Shown: piece by piece, positions 1 through 8,108 of the stretch
Position numbering within the stretch: the stretch's first letter is position 1
Layout: the number at the start of each line of letters is the position of its first letter
NCBI GenBank assembly: GCA_022821725.1
Contig: JAJEDB010000118.1
Span: forward strand, 1 to 64,000
Source: Candidatus Poribacteria bacterium
Lineage (GTDB): Bacteria > Poribacteria > WGA-4E > WGA-3G
DNA length: 64,000 bases
Reading direction: 5' to 3'
Notes under the pieces: model-generated
Seen by the model: the letters and a program-made list of their open reading frames with translations, nothing else
Told to the model about the DNA's origin: nothing
The model's database searches: none
Made by a program: the position numbers and the translations under genes

Positions 1-125
1 AGACCCTCAAACAAGAGGTGGAGGCGTGGCAAAAGCATCGCAATGAAGAGATAAAGCCTGTTGATTGGCAGTTTAAAGCGGAGGATGCTCGCACCCGTCT
101 AAAACAGTTATATCCTCAAGTTTAA
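1..125 (+). mobile_element. C-terminal end of an IS630-family transposase (cut by window edge)
   Basis: An open frame enters from the left edge (first full codon at base 3) and stops at TAA 123-125. The 40 visible residues contain EAWQKHRNEEIKPVDWQF followed by EDARTRLKQLYP, the characteristic tail of IS630/Tc1-type DDE transposases. Only the tail is visible, so completeness and the catalytic residues cannot be judged. The last 18 bases overlap the convergent protease gene. No terminal inverted repeat is obvious just after the stop. Confidence 0.75.
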
Positions 126-1115
126 GATGGACAGACTACTACTAATGTTTAACTTCCGAAGTAGTTGAATGAATGAAGGGGTCACAAGATCAAGAGCAGT
201 AGTATCATAAGCACTAAGGCGAATTACTACCTTAGTATTGTTGGCAGGTATTAACCAAGGAAAAACTACAACATCCCTCGTAATCTCCTTATCCTCTTTG
301 TCTTTGAAAATTATACGGCAATGAACATTCTTTACATCTTTACTGGATCGGTTTTGCAGCGGGAATGTATAGGAGGCTGATCCAATCCATCCCGGTGTGT
401 TTATGGATGTTACCCGTTCTAATTTTGCCTCCCGCAAAGGAGTTACACTGTCACCTTCATCACGCCGCCCAAGAAGTTTCTTAAGGTCATTTGAAGGAAT
501 AGCGAAATTCAGATTCTGAGCAACATTGATATACTGCGCATCTTGTGGATTCTGCGAAGGAATGGGCCTGAGTGAAGATACACCGGACACTGAGACGCCG
601 ACAACCTCACCTTTAGTATTTAGGACAGCTCCGCCACTGCTCCCCGGAGAAATTGGAGCCGTAATCTGAATCCTTGTGTGGAATGTGCCTGGCGATAGAT
701 CGCGACGCCCAAGCCCACTTATGATACCATCTGAGATAGTGCCTTCCAAGCCCACTGGATTGCCAACAGCATAAATCGGATCACCCTGGCGCACATTATC
801 ACTATTGCCAAGCGAAAGTGGGGATATATCAACAGTTTTTTGATCTGGATCTTTAACCTTTAAGATAATTAAATCGTTGTCCACATCAAGGGCTGTATAG
901 CCCTCAACATCATATAGTTCATCCTGCCCAAACAGTTTTGCTGAGCCTTTGTATGCCCCTTCAACAACATGAAAGTTGGTTACAATTTCGTGCTTTCGAA
1001 CGAAAAATCCGCTACCACCCCCATGCTGTTGACCGTTAGAATCCTCCATTTCCAAAAGCACTGTAGAAGGTAAAGTTTCATCGGCAATCTCTTGTGGGCT
1101 TTTCACATTTTCCAT
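108..1115 (-). CDS. Trypsin-like serine protease (S1C/HtrA-like), no signal peptide
   Basis: The 335-residue protein has the chymotrypsin-fold protease core of the HtrA/DegP type: His49 in TNFHVVEG, Asp81 in DNDLIILKV and Ser160 in PGSSGGAV make a complete triad. No PDZ domain follows. Residues ~235-320 look instead like a beta-sandwich extension (FPLQNRSSKDVKNVHCRI). There is no signal peptide or membrane segment, so it should act in the cytoplasm, unlike periplasmic DegP. The ATG is preceded by AGGAG at 9 nt. It starts 20 bp after the stop of the Type ISP restriction enzyme on the same strand and is probably co-transcribed with it. Its 3' end overlaps the transposase tail, so the last ~15 residues may be altered. 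The protease call is firm; a defence role is inferred from context. Confidence 0.85.
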   Translation of the reverse strand: MENVKSPQEIADETLPSTVLLEMEDSNGQQHGGGSGFFVRKHEIVTNFHVVEGAYKGSAKLFGQDELYDVEGYTALDVDNDLIILKVKDPDQKTVDISPLSLGNSDNVRQGDPIYAVGNPVGLEGTISDGIISGLGRRDLSPGTFHTRIQITAPISPGSSGGAVLNTKGEVVGVSVSGVSSLRPIPSQNPQDAQYINVAQNLNFAIPSNDLKKLLGRRDEGDSVTPLREAKLERVTSINTPGWIGSASYTFPLQNRSSKDVKNVHCRIIFKDKEDKEITRDVVVFPWLIPANNTKVVIRLSAYDTTALDLVTPSFIQLLRKLNISSSLSILNLRI

Positions 1116-1135
1116 AGTAATAATCTCCTGATGAG

Positions 1136-4100
1136 TTAGTTTTCAACTACCTCAGAAGGCAACGCTTCAATAATTTTAGTTGATTCGACGCTGACGTGAA
1201 TGATACGCTCTATTGCTGTGATGAGATCGCGGGGATTGTCGAACCAGCCGTTTGGGTCGTTGACAATCCCGCTCTCACGATCTGTCTTGATCCGATAACG
1301 GTCAATGAACCACTCCAGTGGTGTCCGACCGTTGACGACATACCGATGTGCTTCTTCCGGGATACCTGACAATTGGACATGCTCGTTGATGATGAGTGTG
1401 TCTCTCGTGTTTTTATCGGCGAACCGCATTGCGCGGGTGCCGAGTCGGAAATGTTCGGGTTTTTCTTCCCAAAGTAAGGAAGGAGTAATGGGTTCGACTT
1501 TAAGGTGTGGGTAGCGTTCGCAGGTTTCGTAATTGAGATGGAGGGTTGCAAGTTTCGCTCCTGCCTCGGCGAAGGCGTAAAAGTCGGGAGCAAACGGGAT
1601 GCGGGGTATCATCTTGGATAAATCGTTTGCGAACTGCTCGCGATAACTCGGTGCGTGAAGTATGCCATAGACGTAATCGAAAATGTCGTCTTTCGTGATG
1701 GTGTCGTCGGTATAATGGTCTTGGAAGGTGCGTAGTGCCGTATCCGAAATATTGTCAATACGCGCCGGGGCTTCGTCAATACCTTGAAACTCGCCTGTCG
1801 TGTTTGATGTGTCCATAGGACGTGGGTATTGCCACCGCGGGAAGCATCGCGCACCCGCTTCACAAAAGTTGAGATCTGTTATTGTGTCAGTTATCAATAC
1901 TGAAAACGGGCTTTTCAGTCCCTTGCCGGGAACACAGATAACACGATTTTCACTGGAACTATCTGGGAAAATCTTATCCACCTGTCCCTTTCTCGTTATG
2001 AAGGTATAGTCTGCATAACAATTCGTAGCAATAAATGGTCGATAGGCAACCCTTCGGATGTAACCATCATCAAACTCCGTCTTTTTCTTCTGCTTTAATC
2101 TATTCCGGAGTGTGTCATCCAACTTAATATTCAAAGAATAGCGGTGTGTCACCTCTTCCACCGTAAGCCCATGATTTTCTTCGAGATCTGAAACAATCGT
2201 GAGATAATCCCGTGTCATCAACTGGGCTTTTTCGGCACAGGCATCACGTGAGAAGTTGTAAATGTAGGCATCCCTGTTAGTTGCCATCCCTGGGGAATAT
2301 AGCGTAAATATAGCATCGTCTCGCTTGCTATTCTTCGTTTCCTTCGATCCAAGTAAATAGAACTGATCAAACACTTCGTTACGCTGTCCAATCCAATCGT
2401 AATGCTTATCCGGTGTGATTGACTGCCAATCACTGAACCCTTTTATGGACCTTACCTCTTGCAATGCTTCCAATTTCTGATCACGTGTGAGATAATCACC
2501 AATGTCTCGGTATTGGATTTTACAACCCTCGTGCGTAGCGTTCGGGTTCTTGACGAAGATCGTAATGGCGACGGGTGCGCGTGAACCGCCACCGAACACA
2601 TTTCCACCTTCAGAACGTCGCAGGTCCCCGGATGTTCGTGCGTTCCCTCGCAGGTGTAGAACATGGATTGAACTGAACTCCTCTGCTAAACATGCACGAA
2701 TCCCCGTATCGGAGTTTCCATCAATCCACGAACCGTTGGTGACGAAGGCGACAACTCCCTGCTTCCGAATTCTGTCGGATGCCCATCGGATTGCTAACTT
2801 GTATGTATCATAGAGATACCTTTTCAACGTTGCTTTAGAGTGCTCAACGTAGGTTACTCTGACCCGTTCTTCAAGTTCAGGATATTCCACATTTGGGTTG
2901 TTATCCGATACACTTTGCTGTCCTGCCGACCACGGCGGATTGCCAACGATAACCTGTATCGGCAACCGTTGTTGACGCTCGGCACGTTCATTGTTATCGG
3001 GTAGCCATTCCTTCGGGAAAAGTGTGGGGTCCTCTGCTTTGTTCAGATTGAACGTATCGGTCAGCACGATACCCTTGAAGGGTTCGTAGCCGCTCTCCTC
3101 TCCGCGCCGTCCGCGGAAGACTTCCTCAATATTGACGGCAGCGATGTAATAAGCGAGCAGCACAAGCTCATTCGCATGGAGTTCCTGGCGATACTTCCGC
3201 TCAAGAGCGTCAGGCTGGATAAGATCAGATTGCAGCAGACGCGCCAGAAAAGTGCCGGTGCCGGTGAACGGATCCAACACATGAACACCTTCATCGTTGA
3301 GACTCCGTCCGAACTCGTCCTGTAGTATTTCATTGGCACTATGCAAAATGAAGTCTACGACTTCAATTGGGGTATAGACGATACCGAGTCGATCGGCTTC
3401 CTTCCGCAAGGCGGTGACAAAGAAATTTTCGTAAAGTTCGGAGAGCACCTTCTGCCGTCCCGCGCTATTGTCGATACCGCGGGCACGCATTCGGACGCTC
3501 TCATAGAAACCCTCCAAATCCCGTGTTTCGTTTTCAAGTCCGAACTCCGCAAAATCCTTCCGCAAGTTATCCAAGGCAATAGCGACAGGGTTGCCGGATG
3601 AAAAGTCGTAACCCTCAAAGAGCGCGTCGAAAACCGGCTGCGTCAAGATGTGCTGCGCCATCATATCAATCGCGTTATTTCGAGTGATTGACTTGTTTAT
3701 GGAACTTCTCAACTCCGCATGGAATGCGTCAAACCACTCGCGAAGCGCCCCGTTTTCAGGGTTCTCCAATAGGTTTTCGACGCGTCCAACGATCCGACCG
3801 AAAATGTCTGCGACATCCTTTGCCCAGCTCTCCCAGTATTTCTTATCGCCGCACTTCTCCACAATTTTTGGGAGTATCGCTTCAGGTGGAATCTCGATCG
3901 GGAGAAACATCTGTTGACCGGTCAGTGCTCCCTCACCGTCACCCCCAAAGATAATCCGTTCAGGGAGCGTTTTGTTCAGGTCAATTCTGTTGATCTCGGC
4001 GTTGAGCCTGTCGTCATGGGAACGGAGTGCGCGTAGGACCCCCCACACCGTCGAGAAGCGTTCGTTGTCATCGAGCGCGTCGGCAGGGTCTACGCCGTCT

Positions 4101-5938
4101 GGAATCGCGACGGGTAGGACGATATAACCATACTGCTTACCGGGTGCTTTCCGCATGACGCGCCCAACCGCCTGAATGATGTCAACGTAGGATTTCCGGG
4201 AAGTCATGAAGAGCACAGCGTCGAGTGCGGGGACATCAATGCCTTCAGAAAGGCAGCGTGCATTGGAGAGAATGCGACACCCCCCATCAACATCGCCTTT
4301 TAGCCAGTCGAGACGCGCTTTCCGGTTGAGTGCGTGGTCGGTGCCGTCAACGTGTTTCGTTTCGCATATAAAATCGGTCGGTTGCTGATCTTCGGGCAGT
4401 TGTTCGGTAGCACCCTCAACAATCTCATTCCAATGCTTGACCATTGCCTTCGATTCGCTGATTCTGTTCGTGAACGCGATCACGCGTTTCAAGGGTTTCG
4501 CGGCATCAGTGCCGTGCTCTTTGGACTCGGGATTTTGTAATGCTCGCCAGCATCCGACGATCTTCGTTGCATCGTTGATATTAATATGACTTCCACCTGC
4601 CCGGGTATCGCCTCGTAGTGCGGCGTTCACCTCTCCCTCAGATACGGCAAGCACGACAACCTTATAGTCGGAGAGTTCATCAATCTCAACGGCTTTGGAG
4701 AACGGGAGTCGGTGGAATTCGGGTCCGTAGATTTCCGGTTCGTCCATAGAGAAAACTTCTGTATCGTGGCGTGCTGCCTTTGTTTTCGCGCCTTCGGTGT
4801 AGAGGCGTGGGGTGGCTGTCATATAGAGGCGTTTACTGGCACGAATCCGATCGGCATCATGGACAAGCACAAATGGCGATGTTCTGTCGCCTGGCGCCTC
4901 AACGCCGGTGGTTCTGTGTGCTTCGTCGCAGAAAATAATGTCAAACGGGGGCGCGCCATCATCTTGTGCCTTCTCGACGAGCGGTAACGACTGATAGGTG
5001 CAGAAGACGACCGTCATCTTGTCGCCATCGGGGTTCTGTAATGTGTGGGAGATAGATGATGGGTCTGTGGTAACAGGGATCTTGAGTTGCAGTATAGAGG
5101 AATCCTCGCTTGTTTGCCCTGCGCGAGTATCCGAGCAGATGCCGACATAACTGTGGTCTATGCCGCGTTGCTCCGACCATTCCCGCATCGCCTGTGATAG
5201 CAGGCTGATAGACGGCACGAGATACAGCACACTACCGGCGATACCCGCGATTTCCTCGGCGATTCTGAGTGCGGTAAAGGTTTTACCAGTGCCGCACGCC
5301 ATAATCAGTTTGCCGCGGTCTGATGCCTTGAAGCCGTCGATAACGGCATCAAACGCCTCTTTTTGATGATCCTTGAGATGGAAACGTCTCTGTCTATAGG
5401 TGAGTTGTTCGGGATCCTGGAGGCGCAGGTCGGGCCACTCAAACGGACTGCTTTCAAGATCGCTGTAGCGGATGATTCGGAGTTTATCCTTAATTGGGCC
5501 AATGGTCCTGAGTGCGTTTGGTCCCCATTCGCCGCCGGTATCCACGATGAGTCGTGAGGTGAAGCGTTCGCTTGCGGAAGCGGAGATGAATGAGTCGAGG
5601 GCGGGTTTTGAGATCCGTGTATCTTCTGCGTAGCATTTGCACTGGATGGCGCAGTATCCGCCATCGTGTTCTTTTGCGACGAGGTCGATGCCTATATCGT
5701 TTGCGTCAAAGTCTGTTTGCTGTGCTGCCCACTGTTTATAGAGATAGACTTCAGAGAATTGGTCCTTGTAGTCGGGGTCTTCACTGAAATATGTGAGCAT
5801 CAACCGCTCGAAAAGTTCGCCTTTGCGGTATTCGGATGTGGCTCGCTCACGGATGTAATTGAGGACGCTTTGGAAGCCGGGATTGGTTTGTCTGTTAGTG
5901 TTCTCTAATCCTAAATAGGTTTGTGTCGTTTCTGACAT
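1136..5938 (-). CDS. Type ISP single-chain restriction-modification enzyme (nuclease-helicase-methyltransferase)
   Basis: One 1600-residue chain carries all activities of an LlaGI/LlaBIII-like Type ISP enzyme. Domains in order: an Mrr-like PD-(D/E)XK nuclease (GIDLVA...IQCKCY, ~85-105); a superfamily-2 translocase with Walker A ACGTGKT (~215) and DEAH box (~338); a coupler; a gamma-type N6-adenine methyltransferase with motif I DPFTGTGTF (~888) and motif IV NPPW (~998); and a C-terminal target-recognition region. Length matches the family (~1,570-1,600). The track starts at a GTG five codons upstream; I chose ATG 5938 because AAGGAA lies 7 nt before it. It is expected to methylate one strand of an asymmetric site and cut after ATP-driven translocation. 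A sigma-70 promoter lies upstream and a protease gene follows in the same operon. No frameshift or missing motif was seen. Confidence 0.9.
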   Translation of the reverse strand: MSETTQTYLGLENTNRQTNPGFQSVLNYIRERATSEYRKGELFERLMLTYFSEDPDYKDQFSEVYLYKQWAAQQTDFDANDIGIDLVAKEHDGGYCAIQCKCYAEDTRISKPALDSFISASASERFTSRLIVDTGGEWGPNALRTIGPIKDKLRIIRYSDLESSPFEWPDLRLQDPEQLTYRQRRFHLKDHQKEAFDAVIDGFKASDRGKLIMACGTGKTFTALRIAEEIAGIAGSVLYLVPSISLLSQAMREWSEQRGIDHSYVGICSDTRAGQTSEDSSILQLKIPVTTDPSSISHTLQNPDGDKMTVVFCTYQSLPLVEKAQDDGAPPFDIIFCDEAHRTTGVEAPGDRTSPFVLVHDADRIRASKRLYMTATPRLYTEGAKTKAARHDTEVFSMDEPEIYGPEFHRLPFSKAVEIDELSDYKVVVLAVSEGEVNAALRGDTRAGGSHININDATKIVGCWRALQNPESKEHGTDAAKPLKRVIAFTNRISESKAMVKHWNEIVEGATEQLPEDQQPTDFICETKHVDGTDHALNRKARLDWLKGDVDGGCRILSNARCLSEGIDVPALDAVLFMTSRKSYVDIIQAVGRVMRKAPGKQYGYIVLPVAIPDGVDPADALDDNERFSTVWGVLRALRSHDDRLNAEINRIDLNKTLPERIIFGGDGEGALTGQQMFLPIEIPPEAILPKIVEKCGDKKYWESWAKDVADIFGRIVGRVENLLENPENGALREWFDAFHAELRSSINKSITRNNAIDMMAQHILTQPVFDALFEGYDFSSGNPVAIALDNLRKDFAEFGLENETRDLEGFYESVRMRARGIDNSAGRQKVLSELYENFFVTALRKEADRLGIVYTPIEVVDFILHSANEILQDEFGRSLNDEGVHVLDPFTGTGTFLARLLQSDLIQPDALERKYRQELHANELVLLAYYIAAVNIEEVFRGRRGEESGYEPFKGIVLTDTFNLNKAEDPTLFPKEWLPDNNERAERQQRLPIQVIVGNPPWSAGQQSVSDNNPNVEYPELEERVRVTYVEHSKATLKRYLYDTYKLAIRWASDRIRKQGVVAFVTNGSWIDGNSDTGIRACLAEEFSSIHVLHLRGNARTSGDLRRSEGGNVFGGGSRAPVAITIFVKNPNATHEGCKIQYRDIGDYLTRDQKLEALQEVRSIKGFSDWQSITPDKHYDWIGQRNEVFDQFYLLGSKETKNSKRDDAIFTLYSPGMATNRDAYIYNFSRDACAEKAQLMTRDYLTIVSDLEENHGLTVEEVTHRYSLNIKLDDTLRNRLKQKKKTEFDDGYIRRVAYRPFIATNCYADYTFITRKGQVDKIFPDSSSENRVICVPGKGLKSPFSVLITDTITDLNFCEAGARCFPRWQYPRPMDTSNTTGEFQGIDEAPARIDNISDTALRTFQDHYTDDTITKDDIFDYVYGILHAPSYREQFANDLSKMIPRIPFAPDFYAFAEAGAKLATLHLNYETCERYPHLKVEPITPSLLWEEKPEHFRLGTRAMRFADKNTRDTLIINEHVQLSGIPEEAHRYVVNGRTPLEWFIDRYRIKTDRESGIVNDPNGWFDNPRDLITAIERIIHVSVESTKIIEALPSEVVEN

Positions 5939-6003
5939 ATTCGTTTCCTTCACCTATGTAACCATAGAGTCTATTTTCCATTCCATCAATCCAATGGTAA
6001 TCA

Positions 6004-6032
6004 ATTATACCCTCACAGGCATTTTCTGTCAA
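6004..6032 (-). promoter_or_regulatory. Sigma-70 promoter for the restriction/protease operon
   Basis: On the minus strand TTGACA and TATAAT are perfect consensus hexamers separated by exactly 17 bp, about 70 bp before the restriction-gene ATG. Confidence 0.75.
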
Positions 6033-6055
6033 TACCTCCGCTGAATGTGCTCTTT

Positions 6056-6145
6056 AGGACGGACGCAATTTTCCGATAAAACGCTCCCTATTGCGCTATT
6101 GGCGAGGTTCGGAAACCTCGCCAGCAAGGGAGCTGCGTAAGTCCT
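6056..6145. repeat. Family B-like repeat (degenerate MITE) with nested hairpin
   Basis: The right end TGCGTAAGTCCT is identical to that of the 119-bp MITEs elsewhere in the window. The left end AGGACGGACGCA is a diverged form of AGGACTTACGCA. The 90-bp interior is unrelated to the other copies and folds into a nested palindrome, gctccct...agggagc around GGCGAGGTT/AACCTCGCC. It lies between two divergent promoters. Confidence 0.55.
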
Positions 6146-6162
6146 GCCCTTGTCAAAAACTT

Positions 6163-6192
6163 TTGACATATTCCTAAAAAATGTGATATAAT
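6163..6192 (+). promoter_or_regulatory. Sigma-70 promoter for the coiled-coil protein
   Basis: TTGACA, an 18-bp spacer, then TATAAT, 33 bp before the start codon at 6225. It is divergent from the restriction-operon promoter. Confidence 0.7.
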
Positions 6193-6224
6193 GTTTTTAG
6201 CACCAATCAAAAGGAGAAAAAGAC

Positions 6225-6626
6225 ATGAACGACAACCAGATAACAACAAAAGATATGTTCGAGATACTGCGAGCGGATATTTTAGAAGTTAAGGCGCAGG
6301 TTTCATCCGACATTTCAGATGTCAAGGCGCAGGTCACATCCGATATTTCAGAAGTTAAGGCGCAGATTTCAGATGTCAAGGCACAGGTCTCAGCCGATAT
6401 TTCAGAAGTTAAGGCGCAGGTCTCAGCCGATATTTCAGAAGTTAAGGCGCAGATTGGAGATGTCCGATCGGACATACATGCTTTAGACGACCGGCTTCGG
6501 CGAGTTGAAGAAACCGTCGCCGGGACAAAAGCCGTGGCTACGTATCAAAAACAATTGGTCGACTGGCTCTTCCGGATCGCCGCGGTAATAGGTGTCGGCG
6601 GGGCGGTCAAGGCGTTCTTTTCCTAA
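6225..6626 (+). CDS. Small coiled-coil protein with C-terminal membrane segment, unknown function
   Basis: The 133-residue protein has no recognised family. Residues ~18-85 are a heptad-type coiled coil built from 11- and 7-residue units (DISEVKAQVSA, DISDVKAQ). The DNA repeats almost exactly in tandem, so copy number could vary by slippage. Residues ~113-131 (FRIAAVIGVGGAVKAFF) form a single hydrophobic C-terminal segment, giving a tail-anchored layout. This outline recalls XhlA-like or DUF1640-like coiled-coil membrane proteins, but I cannot assign it. The ATG has a clear AGGAG 8 nt upstream and its own sigma-70 promoter. Confidence 0.7.
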   Translation: MNDNQITTKDMFEILRADILEVKAQVSSDISDVKAQVTSDISEVKAQISDVKAQVSADISEVKAQVSADISEVKAQIGDVRSDIHALDDRLRRVEETVAGTKAVATYQKQLVDWLFRIAAVIGVGGAVKAFFS

Positions 6627-6892
6627 TCCTCTGTTCCCAGAAACGCAAACGGTATTGGCTTTCGTTTTTACGACTTCTGGCTGCGGTGCCGTTTTCAGGT
6701 CGCCCCTGAAGCGGTGACAGCCCAGATGAACGCCCCCTCCATTCCTGTCCATCAGTCCAAGCCCCCTCATAATTAAAGAAATTTGCATTCCTAAATTATA
6801 TATGTTATTATATATTACATGTTATTATATGTGATGTAAACTTATAGTAAACCTCGATCCAGACAAACAGAATCTTTCCAAGGCAGCACTTC
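6627..6892. other. Intergenic region, AT-rich before comF
   Basis: No ORF is convincing. Bases ~6793-6835 are extremely AT-rich and contain the direct repeat atgttattatat twice, plausibly the comF promoter region. No consensus hexamer pair was recognised. Confidence 0.4.
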
Positions 6893-7645
6893 ATGGGCAT
6901 AAAATCGATCGGCTTGGACGTTCCCGGTTTATTGCGGGATATATCTGAAACGGCAATAACTTTCCTCTATCCCGCAGAATGTCGGGTTTGTAAGGAATTT
7001 CTGGGGACTACGTCCACCCCCTATATCTGTAATAACTGCTGGCAGGATATCCAATTCCTTGAAGCACCTTGGTGCGATATATGTGGGACACCGGGTATCC
7101 ATGGACTTTGCGAGGCGTGTGCGACTGCACCACCACGCTACGGAAAATTGAGAACCCTCGCCTTTTATCAGACAACACTCCAGCAAGCAATACATTTCTT
7201 TAAATTTGAAAAGAAAAAGGTGTTTGCACGACCTCTCATTCAACTGATAAACACACATATGCCGTCGGACTGTAATATTGCGGAATACGACTTTATCTTG
7301 CCCATTCCAATCCATAAAAAACGGCTCCGGGAACGCGGTTTCAATCAGGCGACGCTTCTTGCGAACGGGATTGCGAAAGCAGGAGGCGTGCCACTCCTGA
7401 CAAATACATTGGTTCGACACCGGCATACAGTGGCACAAAGCAGTCTGAATAGAGAGGCACGCCAGCAGAATCTTACAGGTGCTTTTGAAATTCGGAACCC
7501 AGCTATTATCCGTGACAAGCGACTGCTAATCTTTGACGATGTTTTCACGACGGGTGCCACGATTCGTGAAGTCGTGAGCGAGTTATGGACTGCGGATCCT
7601 GCCGAGGTTGATGTTTTGACCCTGGCGAGAACCTTAAATGTGTAG
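6893..7645 (+). CDS. comF: ComF-family phosphoribosyltransferase-like protein
   Basis: The 250-residue protein has the double-zinc-ribbon N-terminus typical of ComF: CRVC...CNNC and CDIC...CEAC within ~22-78. It is followed by a type I phosphoribosyltransferase fold with the PRPP-binding loop LLIFDDVFTTGAT near 205-217. The family signature RGFNQATLLA and RHRHTVAQSSLNREAR are also present. Characterised homologues assist single-stranded DNA handling during natural transformation, but many ComF proteins have no proven role. Length is normal for the family (~230-250). The ATG at 6893 has only a weak Shine-Dalgarno (AAGGCAG). It is followed by 460 bp of repeat-containing spacer before smc. Confidence 0.88.
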   Translation: MGIKSIGLDVPGLLRDISETAITFLYPAECRVCKEFLGTTSTPYICNNCWQDIQFLEAPWCDICGTPGIHGLCEACATAPPRYGKLRTLAFYQTTLQQAIHFFKFEKKKVFARPLIQLINTHMPSDCNIAEYDFILPIPIHKKRLRERGFNQATLLANGIAKAGGVPLLTNTLVRHRHTVAQSSLNREARQQNLTGAFEIRNPAIIRDKRLLIFDDVFTTGATIREVVSELWTADPAEVDVLTLARTLNV

Positions 7646-7762
7646 AGAATATGTTGGGTTTCACTCGTCCTTTGATGGTTTCAGGTTTCTTGATGAATTT
7701 GAGAGTTATCTGCTCCGTGCGATTTTTATAGTAGATTTTAGAATTAATTTCACACTATAAAT

Positions 7763-7790
7763 CGGTGCGGTTAGGAAACCGCACCTACCG
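7763..7790. repeat. Family D hairpin, copy 1
   Basis: CGGTGCGGTTAGG followed by AACCGCACCTACCG forms an imperfect palindrome with GGTGCGGTT pairing AACCGCACC. The same arms recur at 18046-18115 and twice at 62643-62807 with different interiors. Confidence 0.6.
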
Positions 7791-7871
7791 AGGGATGGAA
7801 AGTGTAAATTTATTTTTAGAATTCACCACAATAATTCCTGTTCAACCTAACCTACGCGCTATAAACAGAAC

Positions 7872-7900
7872 GGGCAATGAATTGCCCTACTACGAACGGG
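7872..7900. repeat. Family H hairpin, copy 1
   Basis: GGGCAAT-GA-ATTGCCC is a perfect 7-bp palindrome followed by CTACTACGAACGGG. Comparable hairpin-plus-tail units occur at 18181-18208 and 41594-41622. Confidence 0.55.
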
Positions 7901-8108
7901 GGTCCCCCAAATCGGCAAAATCGTGAAACTTTTTTATCACTATTGCGTTTACACAATATTAGTTATCAGAAGTTATCACGAGAAGTGTTCGGATTATTAG
8001 AAACCTTTTTGACGGAGAATTCTCACTGCGAAGCAGATTGAAAAAAATCCGCTTTGATAACTATTGCCCCTTGAGATATTACCTAAATTGTAGTGGGAGG
8101 GTAAACCT

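Larger units (their letters stand above)
7646..8108. other. Spacer between comF and smc holding repeats D1 and H1
   Basis: No gene was seen in this 463-bp stretch. It contains a family D hairpin (7763-7790) and a family H hairpin (7872-7900), plus AT-rich sequence leading to the smc Shine-Dalgarno. Confidence 0.6.
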
